From assembly GCA_040756745.1 (NCBI GenBank), contig JBFLYO010000003.1, positions 95,246 through 159,245 of the forward strand: a stretch of 64,000 bases of DNA, written 5' to 3'. Position numbers and translations under genes: made by a program. Below the pieces are notes generated by a model. It worked only from the letters and a program-made list of their open reading frames with translations, searched no databases and had not been told where the DNA came from. Source of the DNA: JBFLYO01 sp040756745 (GTDB lineage: Bacteria > Bacteroidota > Ignavibacteria > UBA10030 > UBA6906). Each line of letters starts with the position of its first letter. Position 1 is the stretch's first letter. Below are positions 16,884 through 25,724 of the stretch, in pieces.

Positions 16884-17942
16884 ATGAAGACATCACGACG
16901 CACATTTCTCGGACGCGCCGCGGCGCTCGGTGCGGGCATAGTTGCTGAACGGATTTTCTCACGCCCTGCCGGGCTTGCAGCCCCTCCGCCGGCGGGCCCG
17001 CTGGTCATTGCTAGTGCAAACGGACTGGCTGCAGTGTCTCGTGCGATGGAGCTGATCAGGCAAGGGAACAGCGCCCTTGACGGAGTGATTGCCGGCGTGA
17101 ATATTGTCGAAGACGACCCCAACGATACAAGTGTTGGGTACGGGGGGCTTCCCAATGAGGACGGTATTGTTGAACTTGATGCCGCGGTGATGCATGGTCC
17201 CAACCATACGGGGGGCGCCGTCGCGGCCCTCCGCAACATCAGAAGTCCATCAAAAGTGGCACGACTGGTGATGGAGCGCTCCGATCACGTGTTGCTGGTG
17301 GGCGAAGGAGCGCTCCGCTTCGCCAGGGCGCATGGATTCAAGGAAGAGAATCTGCTTACCAATCAGGCACGCGAGGCGTGGCTCAAATGGAAAGAGAGCC
17401 TGTCGACAAACGACGACTGGCTTCCTCCCCACCGCGACCAGGACAAGGATATCGGAGGGCTGTTTGAGCCCTTCTTTCGACATACGGGAACGATCCATTG
17501 CAGCGGGATTGATATGCATGGTAACATCTCGTGTGTTACGACGACGAGCGGACTGGCGTTCAAGATCCCGGGACGGGTCGGAGATTCCCCGATCCTGGGT
17601 GCCGGGTTGTACCTCGATAATGAGGTTGGTTCAGCGGGGTCGACCGGCCGGGGAGAGGCGAACCTCCTCAATTGCAGCAGCGTGATGGTCGTGGAGTATA
17701 TGCGTCAGGGGAAATCCCCGGAAGAGGCATGCCTGCAGGCGTGCAAGCGGATCGCGGACCATCTCAAGGTCCGACGCCTTCAGGACGACAAAGGCCGTCC
17801 GGAGTTTAACGTGGTGTTCTACGCGCTCAACCGGAAGGGGGAATTCGGAAGCGCTGCAATCCGAGAGGGATCAAGCTTTGCCGTACACGATGGCTCGTCG
17901 GCGCGCATCCTTCCCTCGGCGTACCTCTACAAAAAGGCGTAA
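16884..17942 (+). CDS. N4-(beta-N-acetylglucosaminyl)-L-asparaginase-like Ntn hydrolase, Tat-exported
   Basis: A 352-residue protein. The ATG at 16884 is chosen because it follows AGGAG and starts a twin-arginine signal (TSRRTFLGRAAALG), so it is folded and possibly cofactored before export. The asparaginase-2/taspase fold is recognisable from GYGGLPNEDGIVELDAAVM early in the chain. The autocleavage site is at HTGTIHCSGID, where the Thr of GTI would become the N-terminal nucleophile, followed by GNISCVTTTSG. The family splits the GlcNAc-Asn bond of degraded glycoproteins or isoaspartyl peptides. It sits beside secreted GH5 and sugar-dehydrogenase-like enzymes, which fits extracellular glycan use. 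Confidence 0.85.
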   Translation: MKTSRRTFLGRAAALGAGIVAERIFSRPAGLAAPPPAGPLVIASANGLAAVSRAMELIRQGNSALDGVIAGVNIVEDDPNDTSVGYGGLPNEDGIVELDAAVMHGPNHTGGAVAALRNIRSPSKVARLVMERSDHVLLVGEGALRFARAHGFKEENLLTNQAREAWLKWKESLSTNDDWLPPHRDQDKDIGGLFEPFFRHTGTIHCSGIDMHGNISCVTTTSGLAFKIPGRVGDSPILGAGLYLDNEVGSAGSTGRGEANLLNCSSVMVVEYMRQGKSPEEACLQACKRIADHLKVRRLQDDKGRPEFNVVFYALNRKGEFGSAAIREGSSFAVHDGSSARILPSAYLYKKA

Positions 17943-17949
17943 GGCCATC

Positions 17950-19467
17950 ATGATCGATGCCCCTCAATGGCCACGGATCGTCGCATGGGTAATCCTCACT
18001 GCAGCCGTGATGTCATGGCCATCCCCCGCCCAATTCGTCGCCCGCCAGGGAAATGGGCTTGCGGTCAACGGTCGTCCGTTCCGATTCCTGGGGGGTAACG
18101 CGTACTACCTTGCTTCGTCAGCAGCGAGGGGGGACACGGCGTCGGTGGCTGAAGTGTTCGCGATGGCGCAGGGGCTCCGCATGACCGTGGTCCGGACTTG
18201 GGCGTTCAACGACGGGGCGGACAGCCTTGATTCGGCCGTCATCCAATACCGGCCCGGCGTGTTCAACGAGACGGCGCTTCGGGGGCTCGATCGTGTGCTC
18301 TGCATGGCGGCACGGTACGGGATACGACTCATCCTCCCGCTCGTGAACAGCTGGGATGAGTTTGGAGGGATGAACCAGTACGTCCGCTGGCTTGGCGCAG
18401 TGCAACAGGTACAACCGGGAAACGTCCCGTCGGAGATTGTCAGGGGTGAAGAAGGGAGGCAGTATCGCCGGTTCGTGTCAACGACGGCTGCACACGATGA
18501 TTTCTACTACAACCCGACCATCCGGTCGTGGTTTGAAAACTACGCCGCGATGCTCGTCAACCGGGTCAATAGCTGCACCGGCCGCACCTACCGGGATGAC
18601 ACCACGATTGCTGCATGGGAACTGGCGAACGAACCGAGGTCGTCCGACAAGACCGGCCGCCTGGTGCGGGACTGGCTGGACGTCATGGGGAGCTGGATGC
18701 AGGCGCTCGATCCCAACCATCTCGTAGGGAGCGGTGAAGAGGGTTTTGATGTCACAGCGATGCCGTACCGCCAGGAGGCATACGGGGGACAGGACTGGAT
18801 GTTTGACGGGACTGCGGGGATCTCATTCTCATTGAATGTCCAGTCACCGTTGCTTGACTTTGCCTCCGTTCATTTGTATCCTGCATCGTGGGGCATTCCC
18901 GGCGGCGCAGGGGGCGACTGGATCAGAGATCATCTGCGCATTGCATCGTCGTCGGGAACGCCGCTCGTCATAGGGGAGTTTGGCGTGCGCGCGCTGCAGG
19001 TTGCGACATACGATAGCTGGCTTGCAACGGCGACGTACGATGGTGCTGCCGGGGCTCTGGCCTGGCAGTTGCTTACTGCCGGACGCACCGATCCCGAAGG
19101 CTATGGGTTCCGGTGTCCCGACGCGGTCTGTTCTGTTCTCCGAGCATACGGCGGGACTCTTGCGGGTGACCCGGGGCAGATTCCCCTTCCTACATCCCTC
19201 CTTCTCCGCCAGAATTACCCGAACCCTTTCAACGGCCAGACGACGATCGCCTATGCACTGCCGTACCAGGCGCACGTCGTACTCGACGTCTGGACCGCTA
19301 CGGGGGAGCATTGTGCAACACTGGTTGATGGTGTCCAGGGGGCGGGGGAACGGAAGGAACTCCTTGAAGCGCGGGGACTGGCGAGCGGTGCGTATTTCTA
19401 TCGACTGCGTGTCGGTGGAACCGGGGGAGCGTTTTCCGCCACGCGGAGATTGATCGTTCTCCACTAA
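17950..19467 (+). CDS. Secreted GH5-like glycoside hydrolase with type IX sorting domain
   Basis: A 505-residue protein. It has a signal peptide (about 8-28) and a GH5/mannanase-like TIM barrel (about 35-400) beginning FVARQGNGLAVNGRPFRFLG, a beta-mannanase hallmark. Acid/base Glu228 lies in WELANEPR and nucleophile Glu343 in VIGEFGV. From residue 419 comes a sorting domain (LRQNYPNPFNGQTTIAYALP ... ASGAYFYRL), so export through the outer membrane by T9SS is expected. Likely substrate: beta-mannan or a related beta-linked polysaccharide. The ATG at 17950 lies 7 bases after the preceding stop; the longer frame starting inside that gene is rejected. Confidence 0.88.
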   Translation: MIDAPQWPRIVAWVILTAAVMSWPSPAQFVARQGNGLAVNGRPFRFLGGNAYYLASSAARGDTASVAEVFAMAQGLRMTVVRTWAFNDGADSLDSAVIQYRPGVFNETALRGLDRVLCMAARYGIRLILPLVNSWDEFGGMNQYVRWLGAVQQVQPGNVPSEIVRGEEGRQYRRFVSTTAAHDDFYYNPTIRSWFENYAAMLVNRVNSCTGRTYRDDTTIAAWELANEPRSSDKTGRLVRDWLDVMGSWMQALDPNHLVGSGEEGFDVTAMPYRQEAYGGQDWMFDGTAGISFSLNVQSPLLDFASVHLYPASWGIPGGAGGDWIRDHLRIASSSGTPLVIGEFGVRALQVATYDSWLATATYDGAAGALAWQLLTAGRTDPEGYGFRCPDAVCSVLRAYGGTLAGDPGQIPLPTSLLLRQNYPNPFNGQTTIAYALPYQAHVVLDVWTATGEHCATLVDGVQGAGERKELLEARGLASGAYFYRLRVGGTGGAFSATRRLIVLH

Positions 19468-19495
19468 ACCGGAGTGTGTACCAGCGCGGAGGTGG

Positions 19496-21445
19496 ATGGT
19501 TTCTTTGTTACAACGTCTCACACTCACCATACTGCTTGTACTGCCCGCTGCTGTCCGGGCGCAGGAATTTCGCGTCGATACGCTCGCGCGCGGCCCGCAG
19601 ATACAGCTTCCGTCCTCGATCGCTTTCATCCCGCATACCGAGGGCGCGTTCCTCTTCACGGAGAAGAGCGGACGGGTGCGCCTGTACGATGGAGGCCTTC
19701 GTGCTTCTCCGTTCCTGACGCTCCCGGTTGACGACGAAGGAGAGCAGGGCCTGATGGGCGTTGCGGTCCATCCGGAGTATCCCGATTCTCCCTATGTCTA
19801 CGTGTATTACGTGCGCGCGCTCGACCGTGCGGGCATCCTCGAACGCTACGAAGACCAGAACGGAACGGCCGCTGCGCCCTACCAGATGCTGTTCATCCCG
19901 CGACGCGACGAGGCCATGGGGAACAACGGAGGGAAGATGGCCTTCGGACTGGACGGGAAGCTCTATCTGGCGGTTGGTGACCATGCATTTAAGCCCTCGA
20001 ACGCACAGGACACGCTCGGGGGGAGAAACCTGCGGGGGAAGATCCTGCGGTTGAATCCCGACGGGTCGATCCCCTCCGATAACATCCTGCCACGGCGGGC
20101 CTTCTGGTCCATTGGTCACCGCAATCCCGGTGGACTTTCATTCGATCCGGCGACGGGGGTGCTTTATGTGACGGAGGGGGGGGCGCAGCACATTAACGAA
20201 ATCGTTGCCGTTCCAGAGGGAGCAAATCTCGGCTGGCCGTCGCGACGGCCCGGCCTGTTCGGCCGCGGCGAGGCGCCCGTCGTGCTCTATGCCGCGGGGC
20301 GCACTGAACCGCCCCCGGGATTGACGGGGATTGCGGTCTACCGCTCCAATGTCTTCCCGGCGCTCAGGGGAACAATTCTGTTCGCGGGCAACGTGACGCC
20401 CCTGCTCTGGGCCGGGAGGTTTACGGCGGGAGGCGATTCGCTGATTGCGGAACCGATCTACCGTTCCAACACTGGCTTTTCTGATGTGCAGGTGGGCCCC
20501 GACGGACTCATCTATCTTGCTGTTGGCCCGTACCAGGGGAGCCGCATCCTCCGGTTATCGCCGATCCCGCCGGCGTTCACCGGTGATCCTCCCCCCAGCG
20601 CAACGCAAGGGATCGAGTATACCTACGCCGCGACATGGACTGGCACCAGGCCAGATCTGGAGGTTCTCGCCGGTCCTGAAGGGATGACCCTCGACACGGC
20701 GAGCGCCACGCTCCACTGGAAGCCGACGAACGCGCAGGCACTCGAGGGGATGCACACCGTCACCCTCCGTGCACACAACGGGGCGGGGTGGGCCGACCGC
20801 CGCTTCACCATCAACGTTTACAACGTCAACGACCCACCGTCGCCGTTCTCCCTTATCGCGCCGGCTGACGGGAGCGACCTGCGGTTTCCCGGAGAGGATC
20901 CGGTCGTGATACTCCGGTGGAGCACGTCGACCGATCCGGACGGCGACTCGCTGACGTACGCCGTCGATCTGGACACAACCGCGCTGTTCGACAGTCCGCT
21001 GCGCATGCATGTCATCGCGGGAAGCACAGACTCGCTCCGCGTGAAACTGTCTCCCGTCAGCCGGTCGTACTTCTGGAGAGTCTCCGCATCCGACGGTAGT
21101 CTCGCGACTGCCAATTTCCCCGGACCCGCTCACCTTTCCATCGTTGTCACCCGCTTCCTCGTGCGGGAGAAAGTCCCGCACGTGGAGTCGGTGCTCGAGC
21201 AGAATTTCCCCAATCCGTTCAATCCGAGCACAAGCATCAAATACGTGCTCCCGCGCGCCGGGTACGTGCGGTTGTCGGTGTTCAATCTCCTGGGACAGGA
21301 GGTGGCGCGGCTGGTGGACGGGACGCAGGAGGAAGGGACATACGAGATCGGGTTTACGCAGACCAATCTCCCCAGCGGCATCTATTTCTACCGCCTGGTC
21401 GCGCCCGGATACGCCGAGACGAAGAAGATGGTGATTACGAGGTAG
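19496..21445 (+). CDS. Secreted PQQ-type sugar dehydrogenase-like beta-propeller protein with Ig-like, FN3-like and type IX sorting domains
   Basis: A 649-residue protein. It has a signal peptide (about 5-22) and a GSDH six-bladed propeller (25-355) with GVAVHPEYPDSPYVYVYYV, a GNNGGKMAFGLDGKLYLAVGD stretch split around the usual HxGG position, and GHRNPGGLSFDP. A putative-Ig/cadherin-like domain (about 360-445), an FN3-like domain (about 450-545) and the sorting tail LEQNFPNPFNPSTSIKYVLP to KKMVITR follow. Where the family normally has HNGG, this protein has NNGG, so PQQ-dependent activity may be altered. It would oxidise sugars or bind carbohydrate outside the cell. Confidence 0.85.
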   Translation: MVSLLQRLTLTILLVLPAAVRAQEFRVDTLARGPQIQLPSSIAFIPHTEGAFLFTEKSGRVRLYDGGLRASPFLTLPVDDEGEQGLMGVAVHPEYPDSPYVYVYYVRALDRAGILERYEDQNGTAAAPYQMLFIPRRDEAMGNNGGKMAFGLDGKLYLAVGDHAFKPSNAQDTLGGRNLRGKILRLNPDGSIPSDNILPRRAFWSIGHRNPGGLSFDPATGVLYVTEGGAQHINEIVAVPEGANLGWPSRRPGLFGRGEAPVVLYAAGRTEPPPGLTGIAVYRSNVFPALRGTILFAGNVTPLLWAGRFTAGGDSLIAEPIYRSNTGFSDVQVGPDGLIYLAVGPYQGSRILRLSPIPPAFTGDPPPSATQGIEYTYAATWTGTRPDLEVLAGPEGMTLDTASATLHWKPTNAQALEGMHTVTLRAHNGAGWADRRFTINVYNVNDPPSPFSLIAPADGSDLRFPGEDPVVILRWSTSTDPDGDSLTYAVDLDTTALFDSPLRMHVIAGSTDSLRVKLSPVSRSYFWRVSASDGSLATANFPGPAHLSIVVTRFLVREKVPHVESVLEQNFPNPFNPSTSIKYVLPRAGYVRLSVFNLLGQEVARLVDGTQEEGTYEIGFTQTNLPSGIYFYRLVAPGYAETKKMVITR

Positions 21446-21605
21446 AAAAGGAGCAGATCGAGATTGAGATCAAGGATAAGGGGAAGAGCAGGGTAAGGTT
21501 AAGGAATGAAGCAGGGTAAGGTTGAGGGATGAAGTCACGATCAATGTCGCCCTTACCCTTAACCTCGATCTCGACCTCAATCTCGATCTAAATCTCAATC
21601 TGCTT
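21446..21605. repeat. Inverted tracts of hexamer repeats between convergent genes
   Basis: The left half (about 21457-21520) is built of GATCGA/GATTGA/GATAAG and GGTAAGGTTAAGG units. The right half (21548-21603) carries the complementary CTTACCCTTAACC and CTCGATCTCAATC units. Together they form a long imperfect hairpin joining the stop of the GSDH gene to the stop of the outer-membrane gene. The right tract abuts the TAG at 21606. The same hexamers occur inside genes at 37716-37790 and 62765-62800. Confidence 0.6.
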
Positions 21606-22211
21606 CTAGAACGTTATCCCCACCGTTGCAATCGGTACCTGCGACGTTGTTTCCCCTTCAGTGAAGATCCAGGTGATTCGCACCTCGCCGAACAGGGTCA
21701 GTCCGCCGAGCTTAATATCGGTACCAACACCGCCGTTGGCGAGCGCCCGCGTTTCATCGTTCATCTTGGGGATGCTGCCAACCGGCTGGCCGTTGAACTT
21801 AACGGTCGTCTCCGTAATGCCGATCCTCGCGACGCCGCCCCCGCCCGTGAGATACACACTGATCACCGGAAGCGGGAGAAGGGCCCACTTCAGATTCGCC
21901 TGTCCGGAGATAATGTTGATGCGCCCCCCCTCGAGAGTAAACGACGAGGCAAGCTGACCCGCGAGCTTCGCGATAAGTGCGGTATACTTGTCCCGGTCCG
22001 GCGCGATGGTCACATAATCCGCCGAGAGCCGGAAGCTGATGATGGCTGCACTGACGTCGAGATGAACGCCGCCGCCGTACCCCAGCCCATAAATATCGCT
22101 CATCTCTGCCGGCGCATTCAGGTTTGTGACGTCCCCATGGATCCCGAAACCAACTTGGGCCGACGCTGTGGCCGCAATCAGCAGCGCGCAACAAAGGATG
22201 ATGTGTCGCAT
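21606..22211 (-). CDS. Small outer-membrane beta-barrel protein
   Basis: A 201-residue protein with a signal peptide (MRHIILCCALLIAATASAQ). The rest has alternating hydrophobic patterning and many Gly and aromatic residues, such as GLGYGGGVHLDVSAAIISFRL (as separate strands), ending ...VPIATVGITF with C-terminal Phe. This is typical of an eight- to ten-stranded outer-membrane barrel. No specific function can be read. It is convergent with the secreted dehydrogenase-like gene, and its stop lies against the hexamer repeat tract. Confidence 0.65.
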   Translation of the reverse strand: MRHIILCCALLIAATASAQVGFGIHGDVTNLNAPAEMSDIYGLGYGGGVHLDVSAAIISFRLSADYVTIAPDRDKYTALIAKLAGQLASSFTLEGGRINIISGQANLKWALLPLPVISVYLTGGGGVARIGITETTVKFNGQPVGSIPKMNDETRALANGGVGTDIKLGGLTLFGEVRITWIFTEGETTSQVPIATVGITF

Positions 22212-22226
22212 GAGACCCCCGAGGGA

Positions 22227-22263
22227 GAGTTGTGAGTGAAGAGTGATGAGTTATGAGTGATAG
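22227..22263. repeat. Heptamer tract GAGTGAA/GAGTGAT/GAGTTAT
   Basis: Consecutive 7-base units GAGTGAA, GAGTGAT, GAGTTAT, GAGTGAT lie just upstream of the outer-membrane protein start. They are the clearest example of an exact 7-base period among the intergenic tracts. Confidence 0.65.
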
Positions 22264-22380
22264 GGCGAACTACGACAGCACGCAACATCGATGGAGAGAA
22301 TGTAACGCGAATTTGGATGGCTTGCAATAAGAACTTACCCGCCTCTCCCCGTGTTATACGCTAACAAAAAGGGGGATATC

Positions 22381-23841
22381 GTGAAGACCATCGGAAAAAG
22401 GCTTATCGGAGGGGCTACGCTCATCCTCGCGGCATGTGTGCAAGGCCTCGCACAGGGGGGGCTGCTGGTGAATGCGTTCCCAAACCTTTCGTTCACCCAG
22501 CCGGTACTACTGACCCACGCCGGTGACGGGACGGACAGGATATTCGTCGTCCAGCAGACGGGACAGATCTACCAGTTTCCCAACGATTCTTCCGCATCAT
22601 CGTTGAAGCTGTTCCTCAATATCCAGAACAAGCTCAGCGCTCTCGGGGCCGAAGAAGGACTTCTCGGGCTTGCCTTCCATCCAAACTACACGACGAACGG
22701 CTACTTCTACGTCAACTACACGGCGCCGAACCCCCTCCGGACGGTCGTTGCGCGCTACAGGGTCTCGCAGAGCGATCCCGACAAGGCCGATACGACGTCG
22801 GCATTCATCATCATCGAAATTAACCAGCCGGCATCAAATCACAACGGCGGAAATGTTGTCTTTGGGCCGGATGGGTATCTGTATATCGGGATGGGCGATG
22901 GTGGGTCGGGGAACGATCCGAACAACAACGGACAAAACCTAAGCGTGCTGCTGGGGAAGATGCTGCGCATCGACGTGAACGACACGACGGCGACAACTCA
23001 CTACAGGATACCACCGGACAATCCCTTCGCAGGGAACGTCCTCGGCTGGCGCGAGGAAATCTGGGCGTATGGTTTCAGGAATCCGTGGCGGTGGAGCTTT
23101 GCGCCCGTGACGGGAGATCTCTGGGTCGGCGACGTGGGACAGGTGACGCGTGAAGAGGTAGATGTTGTGGTAAAAGGAGGCAACTATGGCTGGAAGATCA
23201 TGGAAGGGTTCATCTGCCGGCCGCCGACGACGGGATGTGACACAACAGGATTGATCCTCCCGGTCATCGACTACGACCACACGCTTGGAGGCGCGGTCAC
23301 CGGGGGCTATATCTATCGCGGTCGCCGGCGGCCCGACCTCGTGGGCGTGTACATCTACGCGGACTATGAGTCAGGGAGGATCTGGAAGCTCCGGTACTCC
23401 GGAGGGATGGTGTCCGACTGGAGCCAGCTCGACGATACGCAGTTGCTCATCTCTTCGTTTGGTGAAGACCAGGACGGTGAGCTCTACCTCTGCAGTTACG
23501 TCGAGGCCGCCACGTCCGCGATCTACCGGTTCGCCCAGGTGCCGGTATCCGTGCCGGTCATGTCCCCCACTCGACCTGCAGCGTTTGCACTTGAGCAGAA
23601 TTTCCCGAACCCGTTCAACCCTGAAACGGAAATCCATTATCAGGTCTCTGAGCCGTCGCATGTCCGGCTTGAAGTCTTCGACGTCCTCGGGAAAAGAGTG
23701 GCGACGCTTGTCGACGGGATGAAAAGCCCGGGTCGCTATGCGACAGTCTGGCGGGGAGGGGGGAGCGCGAGCGGAGTCTATCTGTACCGCCTGACCTGGA
23801 GCGGAGGAGCGCTCACGCGTTCAATGGTGCTGGCTCGCTGA
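22381..23841 (+). CDS. Secreted PQQ-type sugar dehydrogenase (GSDH) with type IX sorting domain
   Basis: A 486-residue protein from a GTG at 22381, preferred because AGGGGG stands 7 bases upstream and a signal peptide begins at once (KTIGKRLIGGATLILAACVQGLAQ). The propeller is intact: EEGLLGLAFHPNYTTNGYFYVNY as separate strands, HNGGNVVFGPDGYLYIGMGDGG with the catalytic His-Asn-Gly-Gly, and YGFRNPWRWSF. The tail LEQNFPNPFNPETEIHYQV ... ASGVYLYRL is a T9SS sorting domain. It likely oxidises aldoses or sorbosone-like sugars at the surface using PQQ. It is related to the gene at 19496 and keeps the HNGG that the other lacks. Confidence 0.9.
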   Translation: MKTIGKRLIGGATLILAACVQGLAQGGLLVNAFPNLSFTQPVLLTHAGDGTDRIFVVQQTGQIYQFPNDSSASSLKLFLNIQNKLSALGAEEGLLGLAFHPNYTTNGYFYVNYTAPNPLRTVVARYRVSQSDPDKADTTSAFIIIEINQPASNHNGGNVVFGPDGYLYIGMGDGGSGNDPNNNGQNLSVLLGKMLRIDVNDTTATTHYRIPPDNPFAGNVLGWREEIWAYGFRNPWRWSFAPVTGDLWVGDVGQVTREEVDVVVKGGNYGWKIMEGFICRPPTTGCDTTGLILPVIDYDHTLGGAVTGGYIYRGRRRPDLVGVYIYADYESGRIWKLRYSGGMVSDWSQLDDTQLLISSFGEDQDGELYLCSYVEAATSAIYRFAQVPVSVPVMSPTRPAAFALEQNFPNPFNPETEIHYQVSEPSHVRLEVFDVLGKRVATLVDGMKSPGRYATVWRGGGSASGVYLYRLTWSGGALTRSMVLAR

Positions 23842-23870
23842 AAAACGGGAGCGGGAGGTAAACCTCCCGC
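23841..23870. terminator. Bidirectional terminator hairpin
   Basis: GCGGGAGGT (23851-23859) pairs with ACCTCCCGC (23862-23870). AAAAA at 23841-23845 supplies a T-run on the minus strand, so the hairpin ends the Lys/Glu-rich gene from the right and may end the GSDH gene from the left. Confidence 0.7.
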
Positions 23871-23902
23871 GTTCTCTCCCTGCACCTTGGCGTAGGAGAG
23901 GT

Positions 23903-24319
23903 TTACTTCTGCCCCTTCTCTTCCTTCATCTTCTCCATCTTCTTCATCTTCTCCGCTTTCTTATCCATCTTCTCCGCTTCGATCCCCGTCGTATCGGCCT
24001 TCGTTTCCATCTTGTCGGCCTTCATCTGCTTGTGTTCCCCCTTCTTTTCCATCTTCTCGCCGGTCTTCTCCATCATCTTTCCCCTCTTCTCCTTTCCGAC
24101 TTTCTCCATCTTTTCCCCCTGCTTCTGCATCTTCTCGCCGGCTTTCTCCATCTTCTCGCCCTTATGCTCCTTGTGCTCGACCTTTTTCCCCAACGTTTCG
24201 GCCGCTTTCTCCACCTTCTCTTCCTTCTTCTCCTCCTTCTTCTCCTCCTGCGCGTAAACGCTCACCTGAGCGCCCACGAACGCACACACGAGGATCGCGA
24301 CGCCGATCAACTTCTTCAT
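23903..24319 (-). CDS. Exported Lys/Glu/Met-rich low-complexity protein
   Basis: A 138-residue protein from the ATG at 24319, chosen for AGGAG 8 bases upstream and an immediate signal peptide (MKKLIGVAILVCAFVGAQVSVYA). The mature part is almost entirely K, E, M, G and A in GEKMEKAGEKMQKQGEKME-like heptads, predicting a long charged coiled or disordered helix. No enzyme motif is present. Such proteins may buffer metals or protons, or space the cell envelope. Function is unknown. Confidence 0.7.
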   Translation of the reverse strand: MKKLIGVAILVCAFVGAQVSVYAQEEKKEEKKEEKVEKAAETLGKKVEHKEHKGEKMEKAGEKMQKQGEKMEKVGKEKRGKMMEKTGEKMEKKGEHKQMKADKMETKADTTGIEAEKMDKKAEKMKKMEKMKEEKGQK

Positions 24320-24467
24320 GACAGCTTCTCCTATGATGATATTTGGTTGGGATGTCGTGAAAAGTGGCAGGAATGTACCCACCCGTCCTCCGAAAATCAA
24401 TATATCAGGGATGAAATTTTGTTAATCCCCTAAGATCCGTTTTGTCAATGGGTTGGAAAATCCCCCG

Positions 24468-25700
24468 TCAGCGGCTTCGCTTGATCACGACGATCGTCTT
24501 ATCGTCGGAATATTCGATGAGTCGGTTATGCATCTGGACCTCCTCGATGATGTGCTGGCAGATCTCACGCGGCGACCTGTTCCTGTACTGCTTGAGGGCG
24601 TTGATCAGCCGATGGTCGCCGAACATCTCCCGGTTCTCGTCTGAAGCCTCCACGATCCCGTCAGTGTACATCAGCAGCACGTCTCCCCGTTGCATGATGG
24701 TGAACTCGGTGCGGTACTTCTCGTTAGGAAACGGGCCGATGATCTGTCCCGTGGCGGGAAGCCGCTCCGTCTCGCCGGTAACGGCGCGCAGGAGAATGGG
24801 GTTGGGATGGCCGGCGTTGACATAGGAGACCAGGCCGTTATCGGAATCGACGAACTCGGTGTAGAGCATGGAGATGAAATGCTCCGCCGTGAACGTGCGG
24901 TGCACAAGCCGGTTCAGGCGGGCCATCAGGGTCGACATCTTCGTCTGATATTCCACCCCCATCCTGAGGGCGCCCGAAGCGTACAGTGCCTGCGCAGCGG
25001 CCGACAACCCCTTGCTGGCCGCATCCGCGACGACGACGCCCAGCCGATCCTTATCATCGCTCGCCTGAAGGTAATCGAAGAAGTCCCCTCCGACGATGCG
25101 TTCCGACAGCGAGATGCCGTACAGGTCATAATTGAAGAACTTCAACTCATGCGCCGGCAGGATGCTGCGCTGGATCTCCCGGGCCTGGTCGAGGTCGCGC
25201 TCCAGCTCCCGCGTCTTCGTTTCGGTCCGGCGACTGCGGAGGGCCGACGTCAGCGCCGCGCCGAGGATATTGAGCGCATACTGCATGTCGCGCTTCAGGT
25301 ACTCGGCGTTGATTGCAATGACGTACTGATAGAGGGTGTACCCTTTCCACGGAATCTTTTCGCCAACGCCCGTTGCCGAGTAGTGGGTGATACCCCGCTG
25401 GCGGAGGTACCTGTTTGTCTCGGTGCTGACGATCGTCCCCTTCCGGTCGAGCTGGAGGAACATGGGGTAATCGGACACGCGGAGCCGGAAGTTCTTCCGA
25501 ATTTCCTCGATCTCGCCATACTGGCGCAGGAGCCGGTAGGTGCCCGATGACGGCTCGAGCTTCCAGATCCTTCCCCCCTTGATGGGGATCTCCTCGTTCA
25601 CAATGATCTGCTCCAGCACGTGGCCGAGCAGTTGTTCCTCCGTGCGGAACTTTACTTCCCCGAGAAGCTTGATAGTACGATAGAGCTTATGCTGGTCCAT
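24468..25700 (-). CDS. SpoIIE/RsbU-type PP2C serine phosphatase with N-terminal GAF-like sensor
   Basis: A 410-residue protein. Residues 1-165 form a sensor region of GAF-like pattern, 165-195 a coiled coil (TRELERDLDQAREIQRSIL, the usual linker) and 200-410 the phosphatase. Metal-binding Asp residues are in VGGDFFDYL and VVADAASKG, and again in YTDGIVEA and YSDDKTIVVI. It should dephosphorylate a STAS-domain anti-anti-sigma factor. A second such phosphatase with its partners is at 58200-60234. It is the last gene of the leftward run from 28400, 24 bases after the DUF1684 gene. Confidence 0.9.
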   Translation of the reverse strand: MDQHKLYRTIKLLGEVKFRTEEQLLGHVLEQIIVNEEIPIKGGRIWKLEPSSGTYRLLRQYGEIEEIRKNFRLRVSDYPMFLQLDRKGTIVSTETNRYLRQRGITHYSATGVGEKIPWKGYTLYQYVIAINAEYLKRDMQYALNILGAALTSALRSRRTETKTRELERDLDQAREIQRSILPAHELKFFNYDLYGISLSERIVGGDFFDYLQASDDKDRLGVVVADAASKGLSAAAQALYASGALRMGVEYQTKMSTLMARLNRLVHRTFTAEHFISMLYTEFVDSDNGLVSYVNAGHPNPILLRAVTGETERLPATGQIIGPFPNEKYRTEFTIMQRGDVLLMYTDGIVEASDENREMFGDHRLINALKQYRNRSPREICQHIIEEVQMHNRLIEYSDDKTIVVIKRSR

Positions 25701-25724
25701 GGATTTGCAGAGATGAGAAACGGG

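Noticed and set aside
23950..24300. Plus-strand frames rich in Phe, Leu and Ser opposite the Lys/Glu-rich gene
   Set aside because: They are mirror images of the K/E/M heptads on the minus strand. The minus frame has a signal peptide and a ribosome binding site.
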